Shown here piece after piece: positions 8,347 to 16,054 of a DNA stretch of 64,000 nt. Location of the stretch: the NCBI RefSeq assembly GCF_001705515.1, contig NZ_MDJS01000002.1, positions 806,001-870,000 of the forward strand. The letters run 5' to 3'. Origin of the DNA: Mucilaginibacter sp. PPCGB 2223 (GTDB taxonomy: Bacteria > Bacteroidota > Bacteroidia > Sphingobacteriales > Sphingobacteriaceae). The translations under genes and the position numbers were made by a program. Position 1 is the first letter of the stretch. Each line of letters starts with the position of its first letter. The notes beneath the pieces are model-generated. The model worked only from the letters and a program-made list of their open reading frames with translations. It made no database searches and was not told the DNA's origin.

Positions 8347-10161
8347 TTATTCGCATTGATTATACCCTCTAACAGTTGTGGCGGTATTTTGCATCGAATC
8401 AAAAACAACAATAACATTTACGCCTTTTTTAAGCCAGCCGGCAGGGCAATACAATCTTTGCTGTGGCCCAACATTCCAGTAGCGACCCAGGTTGTGCCCG
8501 TTTACATAAACCATACCGCGGGTGTATTTACTCATGTCAACATAAGTGTCGCCGGTTTCGGTTAATGTAAATTGCCCTTTATAAAAAACACCATCCTGTA
8601 TGCCTTCCGGATAAGCAGGTTTTAAACTTGCTATCATTTTTTCGCTCATGGGCAGCAGGTAGGTTTGCCAGTTCATCAGCGTCATCCCGTTAAGGGTTAC
8701 CCTGTCGGTGATACCCTTGCGGTCTATCATATATTGTGCAAAGTTAATATGGCCCATACCTTCAACCAAAATATCCAGTCGAGGGTTTTTACTTTCGTTT
8801 TTAGGTAGTTTCACACTCCAGCGCCCGCCATTGCGGTTAATGGTATCTACCAGTTTGCCGTCAATAAATATCAGGGCAAAATCGTGCGGCTCGGTAATGG
8901 TTAAAGTGCCTGTTTTGTTACCGATGAGCTTTGTGCGATAAAGGATAAAACCCTGGTTTTGCCCGTAATATTCCATCGGTTTTGGTTGTGCCGACGCAAT
9001 TGGTTTTGGCAATATTTTCCAGATGCTGGTTAACGGGCTAAGTTTGATTTCGGGCACCTCAATAGTTTTAACAGGGGCGGGCACAGATGGTATTTTGTAT
9101 TTTACGTACTGACTGATCAAATTGCGCAGCATGTAATATTTGGGGGTTGCATTGCCCTGTTCGCTGATCGGGGCATCGTAATCGTAACTGGTGATATCGG
9201 GCTGAAACTGCGTGGTGCTGAAAGCATTGGCCCCTGCATTAAAACCAAAATTGGTGCCGCCATGAATCACATAAAAATTGAACGACCGGCCACTTTTAAG
9301 CAAATAGATAATATCTTTTTTTAACTCGTTGGTATCCGGCCTTTGCCAGTGTTCTTTCCAGTGCGTTAACCAGCCGGGATAAGTTTCCGAACTGAAAGAA
9401 GGCACATTAGGGTTTTGGCGGGCTGCTGCTTCAAAGTCTTTATCGTTTACACCCGGATCCAGTCCGATAGCTGCACCATCGACAGTACCCGCGTCCAGCA
9501 TGTGCGCCACAGCGCCATCGGCTGTGTAATAGGGACCACTTATGCCATTTTGCTGCCACAGCTTTTTTAAGGTTTTGAGGTAGGTTTTATCATTACCATA
9601 ACTGCCGTATTCATTTTCTATCTGGGTGAGGATGATGGGGCCACCATTGGTGCACAGCAGCGGTTTAATTTCTTTGCTCAAATGACTTATGTAACGACTT
9701 ACCGCAGCCATGTACCGGTTATCCATACACCTGATCTTAATATCCGGTATTTTTAACAGATAGGTTGGCAGGCCGCCCCAATCCCATTCGGCGCATACAT
9801 AAGGGCCGGGACGAAGGATCACCCACATACCCTCCTGCCGGCAAATGCGGATAAATTCGGCGATGTTGTGGTTGCCCGTTTTAAAGTCAAACACACCTGG
9901 CTGGCTTTCGTGATAATTCCAGAAAACATAAGCCGCTATGGTATTGCAGCCCATAGCCTTAGCCATTTTGATACGGTGCCGCCAATATTCGTGCGGTATG
10001 CGTGCCGGGTGCATTTCGCCGCTGATGATCCGGAAGGGTTTACCATCCAGCAAAAAATCATGTTTGCCAAGCGCGAAAACATGTTTTTGCTGTGCCAGGA
10101 GCGGAGTGGCTGCAAACTGTAAAGCACACGTCAGCAACCATATCAGTTTAACTTTCTTCAT
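8347..10161 (-). CDS. GH35 beta-galactosidase, secreted
   Basis: This 604-residue exported glycoside hydrolase of family 35 has a signal peptide ending TPLLAQ. The TIM-barrel domain shows FLLDGKPFRIISGEMHPARIP, GCNTIAAYVFWNYHE and RPGPYVCAEWDWGG. The acid/base glutamate is in QIENEYGSYG, and the nucleophile is probably the Glu in SSETYPGW. The C-terminal part is the usual jelly-roll ending with GLGRY-like GRYWNVGPQQRLYCPAGWLKKG. It removes terminal beta-galactose from plant or other glycans in the periplasm or outside the cell. It stands alone, without a SusCD pair beside it. Confidence 0.93.
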   Translation of the reverse strand: MKKVKLIWLLTCALQFAATPLLAQQKHVFALGKHDFLLDGKPFRIISGEMHPARIPHEYWRHRIKMAKAMGCNTIAAYVFWNYHESQPGVFDFKTGNHNIAEFIRICRQEGMWVILRPGPYVCAEWDWGGLPTYLLKIPDIKIRCMDNRYMAAVSRYISHLSKEIKPLLCTNGGPIILTQIENEYGSYGNDKTYLKTLKKLWQQNGISGPYYTADGAVAHMLDAGTVDGAAIGLDPGVNDKDFEAAARQNPNVPSFSSETYPGWLTHWKEHWQRPDTNELKKDIIYLLKSGRSFNFYVIHGGTNFGFNAGANAFSTTQFQPDITSYDYDAPISEQGNATPKYYMLRNLISQYVKYKIPSVPAPVKTIEVPEIKLSPLTSIWKILPKPIASAQPKPMEYYGQNQGFILYRTKLIGNKTGTLTITEPHDFALIFIDGKLVDTINRNGGRWSVKLPKNESKNPRLDILVEGMGHINFAQYMIDRKGITDRVTLNGMTLMNWQTYLLPMSEKMIASLKPAYPEGIQDGVFYKGQFTLTETGDTYVDMSKYTRGMVYVNGHNLGRYWNVGPQQRLYCPAGWLKKGVNVIVVFDSMQNTATTVRGYNQCE

Positions 10162-10218
10162 TTGGGGCTCAATTTACAAATACCATTTTTAGCGGAGCGA
10201 TGGCTCACTTGTAAAATC

Positions 10219-11172
10219 TTACAACCTATCATTGATGATATTTGAAGGCCTTTTGCCCGATAGCGTATCAAGCACTGCCCGGACAGCTATAGTGGCAAGC
10301 CTTTCGTCCGATTCGTAGGTAGACCCTGCGACGTGGGGAGAAAGAATGACATTCCGGGCCGATAGCACAGGGTTCGAGGTTAGTATAGGTTCTTCTTCAA
10401 ATACATCGAGTGCAGCACCGCGGATTTTACCTTCATTCAGGGCCGCTGCTAATGCAGCCTCATCAATCAAATCGCCACGGGAGGTATTGATCAGATAGGC
10501 AGAGGTTTTCATTAAACCAAGCAGCGTTTGATTTACCAGGTGATAGTTGACGGGTGTAGACGGGCAGTGCAGGCTTATAAAGTCGGCTTCTGTAAAAATC
10601 TGCGCAATAGTTTGTGCCTCGCTAACCCCCGGATAATTGATATTGCCAGATGGCCTGTAGGCCATCACTTTCATACCCACGGCGAGGCACAAATCCGCGG
10701 TTATTTTTCCGATGCTGCCAAATCCTATCAATCCAAGTGTTTTACCGTTTATCTCTGTTCCGCTTGATAAATAACGTGCTTCCCAGTGGTTTTGGCGAAC
10801 AGCGGTATGCATTGGGAAAATTTGCTTCGCCAGGCTCATGATCATCGTAAGCGCATGTTCGGCGACCGACCGTTCGTTGGCATTTGGCGCATTGCATACA
10901 AAAATGCCGGCATTGGTTGCTGCCAAAATATCTATGTTATTAACGCCGACACCCGTACGGGCAATAACCTTTAGTTTGTCAGCATGAGCTATTACTTCCC
11001 GATCAAATCTGGTCGAAGCTCTCAGAATCACCGCATCAGCATTCTTGATCAGTTTTATCGTAGTATCGCGGCTGGTATCAGGCGCCTGAATGATCCGTAC
11101 TTTATCCCTGAGCATTTCCATACCGGCGGCGTGTATAGGTTCTGATATAAATACAACAGGCAGATGGGGCAT
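10219..11172 (-). CDS. D-isomer specific 2-hydroxyacid dehydrogenase
   Basis: This 317-residue cytoplasmic NAD-dependent dehydrogenase is of the D-2-hydroxyacid/phosphoglycerate dehydrogenase family. The Rossmann motif GLIGFGSIGK lies near residue 145. The catalytic Arg is in NTSRGDLIDE, the Glu in ALDVFEEEP, and the His in LSPHVAG. It lacks the ACT or ASB domains of biosynthetic SerA, so it is a short form acting on some 2-keto acid or glycerate. The specific substrate is not evident. It is isolated from the upstream peptide genes by a terminator hairpin. Confidence 0.88.
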   Translation of the reverse strand: MPHLPVVFISEPIHAAGMEMLRDKVRIIQAPDTSRDTTIKLIKNADAVILRASTRFDREVIAHADKLKVIARTGVGVNNIDILAATNAGIFVCNAPNANERSVAEHALTMIMSLAKQIFPMHTAVRQNHWEARYLSSGTEINGKTLGLIGFGSIGKITADLCLAVGMKVMAYRPSGNINYPGVSEAQTIAQIFTEADFISLHCPSTPVNYHLVNQTLLGLMKTSAYLINTSRGDLIDEAALAAALNEGKIRGAALDVFEEEPILTSNPVLSARNVILSPHVAGSTYESDERLATIAVRAVLDTLSGKRPSNIINDRL

Positions 11173-11220
11173 GGACGAATGATTTTAAGACTGTCGGGAA
11201 CTAAAGTATCTATAAAATCT

Positions 11221-11254
11221 GTCAAATAAAAAGGCGCTTACATACGTAAGCGCC
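11221..11254 (-). terminator. Intrinsic terminator closing the tiny-peptide transcript
   Basis: A perfect 9-bp stem (GGCGCTTAC 11233-11241 and GTAAGCGCC 11246-11254, loop ATAC) is followed, on the minus strand, by TTTTTATTT. This is a textbook intrinsic terminator located just after the second tiny peptide gene and before the dehydrogenase gene. Confidence 0.85.
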
Positions 11255-11282
11255 CGGGGGGAATCTGCTACGGTCTAAATTT

Positions 11283-11366
11283 TTATAGTATGCCTGCGCC
11301 TACTGCAACTGCGCTTGTGATGCAAAACATGGCCAGGGCTGCGAAAAATACTCCTAAAGTTTTCAT
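11283..11366 (-). CDS. Tiny hydrophobic peptide B (27 residues)
   Basis: The frame encodes MKTLGVFFAALAMF followed by CITSAVAVGAGIL, one Lys and otherwise almost entirely hydrophobic, so a single membrane-spanning helix or a self-cleaving signal-like peptide. I recognise no family. Support for expression comes from context: it is second in a short transcript with a sigma54-type promoter (11538-11553) upstream and a strong terminator (11221-11254) about 30 bases after its stop. Possible roles are membrane peptide, secreted signal or precursor; none is shown by the sequence. Confidence 0.6.
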   Translation of the reverse strand: MKTLGVFFAALAMFCITSAVAVGAGIL

Positions 11367-11429
11367 GTTGATTTTGTGTTTAATGTTTTTATTTAAATTT
11401 TGTTAGCTGCATTTAATTATTTGTTCAAT

Positions 11430-11498
11430 TTATATGGCCATGGCACATGCAATGGTGCAGATGGCGATAATTTTGAGGATTGGGGTAAGCGTTTCCAT
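11430..11498 (-). CDS. Tiny hydrophobic peptide A (22 residues)
   Basis: The frame encodes METLTPILKIIAICTIACAM then AI, a single hydrophobic helix with two Cys. Its ATG lies about 30 bases after the expected transcription start of the sigma54-type promoter at 11538-11553, and 63 bases separate it from peptide B. It has no recognisable family. As with peptide B the coding call rests on the promoter-gene-gene-terminator layout rather than on homology. Confidence 0.55.
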   Translation of the reverse strand: METLTPILKIIAICTIACAMAI

Positions 11499-11537
11499 AT
11501 ATTTAAAGTTTTAATCGTTAATTTCTGTAAGGTGCTA

Positions 11538-11553
11538 TGCCAACGTAGTGCCA
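11538..11553 (-). promoter_or_regulatory. Sigma54-type promoter of the tiny peptides
   Basis: On the minus strand the sequence reads TGGCACTACGTTGGCA, against the consensus TGGCAC-N5-TTGCA, with GG and GC exactly 10 bases apart. Only one conserved position differs. The start site would be near 11527, about 30 bases before the first peptide codon. Confidence 0.75.
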
Positions 11554-11607
11554 ATAATTCAAGTTCTTAATAATCAATTAATTAACTATTTTTGGCGATC
11601 GCATATT

Positions 11608-11622
11608 TTCCATTTATTGGAA
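11608..11622. promoter_or_regulatory. Upstream activator palindrome 1 (TTCCA-N5-TGGAA)
   Basis: TTCCATTTATTGGAA is a perfect instance of TTCCA-N5-TGGAA. Exactly 54 bases separate it from the -24 end of the minus-strand sigma54 promoter at 11538-11553. A degenerate half-site TTCCA follows at 11627-11631. It is the likely enhancer for the sigma54 activator encoded at 14679 (inference). Confidence 0.65.
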
Positions 11623-11809
11623 TTTGTTCCATATTTCTAACCTTATTTGGAGTATTACAGATACACTTCTGCCACAAGTTCGCAACCGGCTATCCTGGCA
11701 GGTTAGTTTAGCAGGGATAGTTGCGGAATAAGCAGCACTTTACATAGCAGTTCCGCGACACAATAATTAATGAATGGTGACACTTTTGGCATCTATAAAA
11801 AGGAAGTTA

Positions 11810-11824
11810 TTCCATTTTTGGGAA
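11810..11824. promoter_or_regulatory. Upstream activator palindrome 2
   Basis: TTCCATTTTTGGGAA matches TTCCA-N5-TGGAA with one mismatch. It sits exactly 54 bases upstream of the plus-strand sigma54 element at 11879-11894, the same spacing as at the peptide promoter. Confidence 0.6.
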
Positions 11825-11878
11825 TAAAATCAAATGTAAATGTAATTTAACTTGCTGATTTTAAGAAAATTATAATTT

Positions 11879-11894
11879 TGGCTGAAGATTGGCA
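11879..11894 (+). promoter_or_regulatory. Sigma54-type promoter of the glycosyltransferase/acyltransferase operon
   Basis: TGGCTGAAGATTGGCA has the -24 GG and -12 GC pairs 10 bases apart and shares the TGGCA -12 half with the peptide promoter. The expected start near 11906 gives a leader of about 22 bases. An 8-bp inverted repeat (TACTGTGG 11895-11902, CCACAGTA 11919-11926) spans the start site. Confidence 0.7.
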
Positions 11895-11927
11895 TACTGT
11901 GGAATATCACAATAAAAACCACAGTAT

Positions 11928-13094
11928 ATGAAAAAGATCATAGCCATCCAGATGTTCGGCCACAAAAGCGAAAGCTTTGCATCATTTAAAGAATCAGTTA
12001 AAGCGTTAATCAACGATGGCTTTGTTGTTGAAGCCATCACAACAGAAGACCAGGCATCGGTTCTGGGCGATGTAAAAGGTATAAATGTACATACCTTAAA
12101 TAATAGCGACCAGCCCAATAAGTTGTTTGCGCTTTATATGTTTATTAAGGTGCAAATACAATTGTTCATTACGGTGCTGAAAATGATCGGCCCTGCCGAT
12201 GTGGTGTATATCAATTCGATCTACTCTATCGCTCCGGCTATCGTAGCCAAACTCAAACGTGCTAAACTGGTTTGCCACCTGCATAATACCAAACAAAACC
12301 CTGCAGTTGCCGACAAGGCGTTGAAATATCTGATTAATAAAATAGCCGACCAGGTGATATTCCCTTCGGTAAGCTTAAAGGATAAATTTGCATTATCCGT
12401 AGCCAAACAAACTGTTGTTTACAATACACCTTCTGAAGAGTTTATCAGCGAGATCAACCAGTTACAGATTACCAGCCGCGCAAAAAAGTTCACTGTACTG
12501 ATGATCACCTCATCTGACGATAGCCCGGCCATAGCTAAATTTACCGACCTCGCAACCGTCTTGCCGCAAATTAACTTTGAAGTTGTATTAAACGACTGGA
12601 CTGTAGCAACAGCAGGCCTGTTGGATAAGAACAGGCAACCGGCCAACCTGCGCATTTTGCCCGAAAACGATAACATTCACCGCTTCTACCAAAGGGCAGA
12701 TCTTTTGGTCAACCTTTCGGCCAATGAGTTTAACACTTCGGGCGATATTGATGTATTGCAGGCTATGTACTATGGCATCCCGGTGATTGTACCTGCCAAA
12801 GGTGGTCTACAGGAGTTAATAAGTAACGGTAAACACGGTATAGCGGTTGACAGCAGCCAATTGGCCGGTATTGCCAAAACCATAAACGAATTAAGCACTA
12901 ATGCGCTGATACATAAAACGCTGTCGGCGGCATGTGTAAACCAGGCCAAACTCTTTACATCAAACCAATTCAGGGCCCAATTTACCAGGCTGTTCAACGG
13001 TCATAAGGCAAGGCCCTATGATAACCTGATCCAGCTATTCGGAACAGCTTACTTAAACAAAGATATATCCGTATTTAGAAGCAAGGCAGCCTGA
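11928..13094 (+). CDS. Glycosyltransferase, GT4-like
   Basis: This 388-residue cytoplasmic or membrane-associated GT-B glycosyltransferase has an N-terminal acceptor domain with VYINSIYSIAPAIVAKLKRAKLVCHLHN. Its C-terminal donor-binding domain has FYQRADLLVNLSANEFNTSGDIDVLQAMYYGIPVIVPAKGGLQELI, the family 1/4 pattern with the E-x7-E-like region diverged. It probably transfers a sugar in surface glycan or exopolysaccharide assembly. It forms an operon with the acyltransferase 31 bases downstream, under a sigma54-type promoter. Confidence 0.8.
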   Translation: MKKIIAIQMFGHKSESFASFKESVKALINDGFVVEAITTEDQASVLGDVKGINVHTLNNSDQPNKLFALYMFIKVQIQLFITVLKMIGPADVVYINSIYSIAPAIVAKLKRAKLVCHLHNTKQNPAVADKALKYLINKIADQVIFPSVSLKDKFALSVAKQTVVYNTPSEEFISEINQLQITSRAKKFTVLMITSSDDSPAIAKFTDLATVLPQINFEVVLNDWTVATAGLLDKNRQPANLRILPENDNIHRFYQRADLLVNLSANEFNTSGDIDVLQAMYYGIPVIVPAKGGLQELISNGKHGIAVDSSQLAGIAKTINELSTNALIHKTLSAACVNQAKLFTSNQFRAQFTRLFNGHKARPYDNLIQLFGTAYLNKDISVFRSKAA

Positions 13095-13125
13095 CTAATC
13101 CCCCTATATAATAATACACCAAATC

Positions 13126-14445
13126 ATGTTACTTTTTAAAAATTCTGATCGGAAGAAATACCTGTCGCGGTATGGTTTACCGAATTTTGATACAGCCTTT
13201 GGCAGCACAGGTAAATACCCAGGCAAAAATTTCGAAGTGATCGATACCATCAGGTTCATAGCCATGTGCTCTATCGTTTGGGGACATTGCAACCTGGGCT
13301 CCGAAACAACTACATATCACAGCCTTGCAGATGCCGTATTGCAATCAGTCGTACTGCAAATGGGCAAAATAGGCACCATCATCTTTTTTTTGATATCTGG
13401 TTTTCTGATCGCGCCAAAAATTGAGCACTATACGCCGTTAAAGTTTTTAAGGCTACGGTTCAAATCAACCATTTTACCATGGCTTGTATTTGTCGTGATA
13501 TTTATTCTGCTGAACCTGGTTAACAGCCCGGCGCTAAAATCCGCCATGCGGTATGGCGATTTAAAGCAGGTTTTACTCATCAATGCAGACATAGCTAAGA
13601 ACAGCATTTTTTATTTTGCCTACTGGTTTATCGTAGTTTTCGTGATATCGGCAGTGACTCTGATCCTCTTAAAAAAATATGCCAACACTTTACGGATGGG
13701 GCTTATACTGGGTATGTTGACCTTGTTTTATTCGGTTAACTTACACTATGGCTGGATATCGGTACACCATACCAAAGCTTTTTTAGGCTACGCTTTTTTT
13801 ATGTGGCTGGGCATGCAGATAAGCAGGCATGATCAAAAATTTATATACCTGTTAAATGGTACACCATGGTTTATGTTGATCGGTGGTTTTACAGTATCCA
13901 TATTCATTGCCTGTTTAGAAGGATTTCATCTATCGCGAACAGGGTGCGCCGATCCGTATGCGTCTATCAGGTTGAGCAATATCATCTGTTCGCTTGTTGC
14001 GTTTGGCTGCCTCTTTAAACTGGGTGAGCTAAGTTGGGTAAACAAGCTGGAGCCACGTCGGTTGGTTTATGGCATTTACCTGGTACACAGTATTTTGATA
14101 TATGAGATGATTGTTTTTTACACAAAATATTTTAACAACCGGTACACGGTACATGGTTCGCTTACCCTGTTAGTTGCCGAGGTCGTAGTTTTTGCCCTCA
14201 TCCTAACGGCAAGCGTTGTTTTGGTTAACATATTTAACGGAAAATACACGGCGGCATTTTACGCCCTGCTCAATTCAATACCGGAGAAAGTAAACCAACT
14301 GGCCACAAAAATTGCGTTTAATTTGAATCCGGCCAGGTATGTCGACAAGCTATCGGTTCAGGGCGCTTACCGTGCAAGCCGGTTTGCGTTGCTGATTGGA
14401 TTGCCCTGCCTGTCGTGTTTTTACTTTCTCTCCAGGTTTATTTAA
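13126..14445 (+). CDS. Acyltransferase family 3 membrane protein
   Basis: This 439-residue multi-spanning protein is of the acyltransferase 3 family (PF01757). It opens its domain with FEVIDTIRFIAMCSIVWGHCN, where the His of the family's motif is in WGHCN, and has about ten hydrophobic helices. Members transfer acetyl or other acyl groups to exported sugars or lipids. The gene directly follows the glycosyltransferase, so it probably decorates the same glycan. The C-terminal 90 residues include a basic cytoplasmic segment and a last helix near LLIGLPCLSCFYFLS. Confidence 0.85.
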   Translation: MLLFKNSDRKKYLSRYGLPNFDTAFGSTGKYPGKNFEVIDTIRFIAMCSIVWGHCNLGSETTTYHSLADAVLQSVVLQMGKIGTIIFFLISGFLIAPKIEHYTPLKFLRLRFKSTILPWLVFVVIFILLNLVNSPALKSAMRYGDLKQVLLINADIAKNSIFYFAYWFIVVFVISAVTLILLKKYANTLRMGLILGMLTLFYSVNLHYGWISVHHTKAFLGYAFFMWLGMQISRHDQKFIYLLNGTPWFMLIGGFTVSIFIACLEGFHLSRTGCADPYASIRLSNIICSLVAFGCLFKLGELSWVNKLEPRRLVYGIYLVHSILIYEMIVFYTKYFNNRYTVHGSLTLLVAEVVVFALILTASVVLVNIFNGKYTAAFYALLNSIPEKVNQLATKIAFNLNPARYVDKLSVQGAYRASRFALLIGLPCLSCFYFLSRFI

Positions 14446-14466
14446 TTCGGCACGGCCTTTAGAAAA

Positions 14467-14502
14467 TTCCATTAAATGGAAAAAAAATTCCAATATGTGG
14501 AA
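14467..14502. promoter_or_regulatory. Paired activator palindromes upstream of the sigma54 regulator
   Basis: Two perfect copies of TTCCA-N5-TGGAA, TTCCATTAAATGGAA (14467-14481) and TTCCAATATGTGGAA (14488-14502), start 21 bases apart, so they lie on the same DNA face. The nearer one is exactly 54 bases from the sigma54 element at 14557-14572. This suggests autoregulation by the downstream response regulator. Confidence 0.65.
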
Positions 14503-14556
14503 GAAACAAAGATGGGATAATTGTTTAAATTATTAATAATCAATAAATTAATAAAT

Positions 14557-14572
14557 TGGCAATGGTTTTGAT
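14557..14572 (+). promoter_or_regulatory. Probable sigma54 promoter of the response regulator
   Basis: TGGCAATGGTTTTGAT keeps the -24 TGGCA and the TTG of the -12 box, but GC is replaced by GA. It is chosen for its 54-base distance to the upstream palindrome. A second candidate with intact GG and GC, TGGCGAGATTTGTGCC (14582-14597), lies 25 bases further on. Confidence 0.5.
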
Positions 14573-14612
14573 GATGTGGTGTGGCGAGATTTGTGCCGGT
14601 GCCAGTGAGCAA

Positions 14613-14642
14613 AAACTATTACCTCGGAAAGGGTAATAGTTT
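14613..14642 (+). promoter_or_regulatory. Leader hairpin before the sigma54 regulator
   Basis: A perfect 11-bp stem (AAACTATTACC 14613-14623, GGTAATAGTTT 14632-14642) with an 8-base loop lies 36 bases before the ATG. It may end the acyltransferase transcript, attenuate, or stabilise the regulator mRNA; the sequence after it is only moderately T-rich. Confidence 0.45.
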
Positions 14643-14678
14643 AGCTATTTTATTAAATTGTATAAAAAACATTTACCA

Positions 14679-16028
14679 ATGAGTGCTTACCACATTTTTA
14701 TAGTTGAAGACGACAAATGGTACGGCGAGATACTGCAATACCACCTGTCATTGAACCCCGATTACCAGATCACCAGGTTTATGAATGGTAAGGATTGCCT
14801 GGCCCAGCTTCACCAAAAACCAGACCTGATCACGATTGATTACAGCCTGCCCGACATGAACGGAGCCGAACTGCTCAAAAAAGTTCAGCAGGCAAACCCC
14901 GGTACACCGGTAATTGTTATCAGCGGCCAGGAAGATATTGCCACAGCGATCGACTTATATAAAAAAGGCATCAGCGACTATATCGTAAAAGACGACCATA
15001 CTAAAGATATGCTTTGGAATGCAGTTAACCGCATTCGCGAAAATCAATCGCTGAAAAAGGAAGTAGAAGTGCTGCGCGAAGAGCTTGGGCAGAAGTACGA
15101 GTTTGAGAAAGTGATCAAGGGCTCATCCGAAAGCATAAAAAAAGTGTTCTCGTTGATGGAAAAAGCCGCGCGCACAAACATCAATGTTTCGATAACCGGC
15201 GAAACCGGGACAGGTAAAGAGTTGGTGGCCAAGGCTATCCATTACCATTCTGATCGTAAAAAGAAACCCTTTGTAGCCATTAACATGGCTGCTATACCGT
15301 CCGAATTGCTGGAAAGCGAATTGTTTGGTCACGAAAAAGGCGCTTTTACGGGCGCTATGGTGCGTAAGATAGGCAAGTTTGAAGAAGCTAACCAGGGTAC
15401 CATCTTCCTGGATGAGATAGGCGAGCTGGATATGAACCTGCAAAGCAAATTGCTGCGGGTGTTGCAGGAACGCGAACTGGTGCGTGTTGGCGGCAGCGAG
15501 AAGATCAAATTAGACATCAGGCTGGTGGTGGCAACACATAAAAACCTGGCCGAGCAGGTTAAGCAGGGGCGTTTCAGGGAGGATTTTTACTATCGCATTA
15601 TGGGTTTACCCATAGAGCTGCCGCCGCTGCGCGACCGCGGGAACGATGTGCTGGTACTGGCCAAGTACTTTTTAGATGACTTTTGCAAACAAAACAAACT
15701 CGGCGCCATACAATTTACACCTAAAGCCAAGGAACGTTTACTGAAGTACCATTTCCCGGGCAACATACGCGAACTGAAATCGATGATGGATCTTGCCGCC
15801 GTGATGTGCGATGGTAAGGAAATATCCGATCAGGATATCAGCTTTAATTCGCCGCGGGCAGATCAGGACCTGTTTGCCAAAGAGAAAACGTTGAAGGAAT
15901 ATAACATCCAGATCATCGAGTACTTTTTAAATAAATACCAGCGCAATGTAGTGCAGGTTGCCGATAAACTGGATATAGGTAAATCTACTATCTATAAAAT
16001 GATACAGGACAAAGAAATAGAAGCTTAA
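14679..16028 (+). CDS. Sigma54-dependent response regulator, NtrC family
   Basis: This 449-residue activator has three parts. The receiver domain (5-120) has phospho-acceptor Asp54 in TIDYSLPDMNG. The AAA+ domain has Walker A GETGTGKE, the sigma54-contacting loop GAFTGA, Walker B FLDEIGEL and the R-finger region. The short C-terminal Fis-type helix-turn-helix is VVQVADKLDIGKSTIYKMIQ. It remodels sigma54 polymerase after phosphorylation. I prefer the ATG at 14679 over an upstream TTG because the receiver starts right after it. The FIST and hybrid kinase genes follow in the same operon. The palindromes upstream of its own gene, the glycosyltransferase operon and the tiny peptides are the likely targets. 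Confidence 0.93.
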   Translation: MSAYHIFIVEDDKWYGEILQYHLSLNPDYQITRFMNGKDCLAQLHQKPDLITIDYSLPDMNGAELLKKVQQANPGTPVIVISGQEDIATAIDLYKKGISDYIVKDDHTKDMLWNAVNRIRENQSLKKEVEVLREELGQKYEFEKVIKGSSESIKKVFSLMEKAARTNINVSITGETGTGKELVAKAIHYHSDRKKKPFVAINMAAIPSELLESELFGHEKGAFTGAMVRKIGKFEEANQGTIFLDEIGELDMNLQSKLLRVLQERELVRVGGSEKIKLDIRLVVATHKNLAEQVKQGRFREDFYYRIMGLPIELPPLRDRGNDVLVLAKYFLDDFCKQNKLGAIQFTPKAKERLLKYHFPGNIRELKSMMDLAAVMCDGKEISDQDISFNSPRADQDLFAKEKTLKEYNIQIIEYFLNKYQRNVVQVADKLDIGKSTIYKMIQDKEIEA

Positions 16029-16054
16029 ACAACCCAATCCCCTAAACTATAATT

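Noticed and set aside
11775..11791. TGGTGACACTTTTGGCA as a sigma54 promoter
   Set aside because: GG and GC are 11 bases apart instead of 10, and it lies upstream of the activator palindrome rather than downstream.
14582..14597. TGGCGAGATTTGTGCC as the main sigma54 promoter of the response regulator
   Set aside because: It has intact GG and GC, but its distance to the palindrome is 79 bp instead of the 54 bp seen at the other two promoters. Kept only as an alternative.
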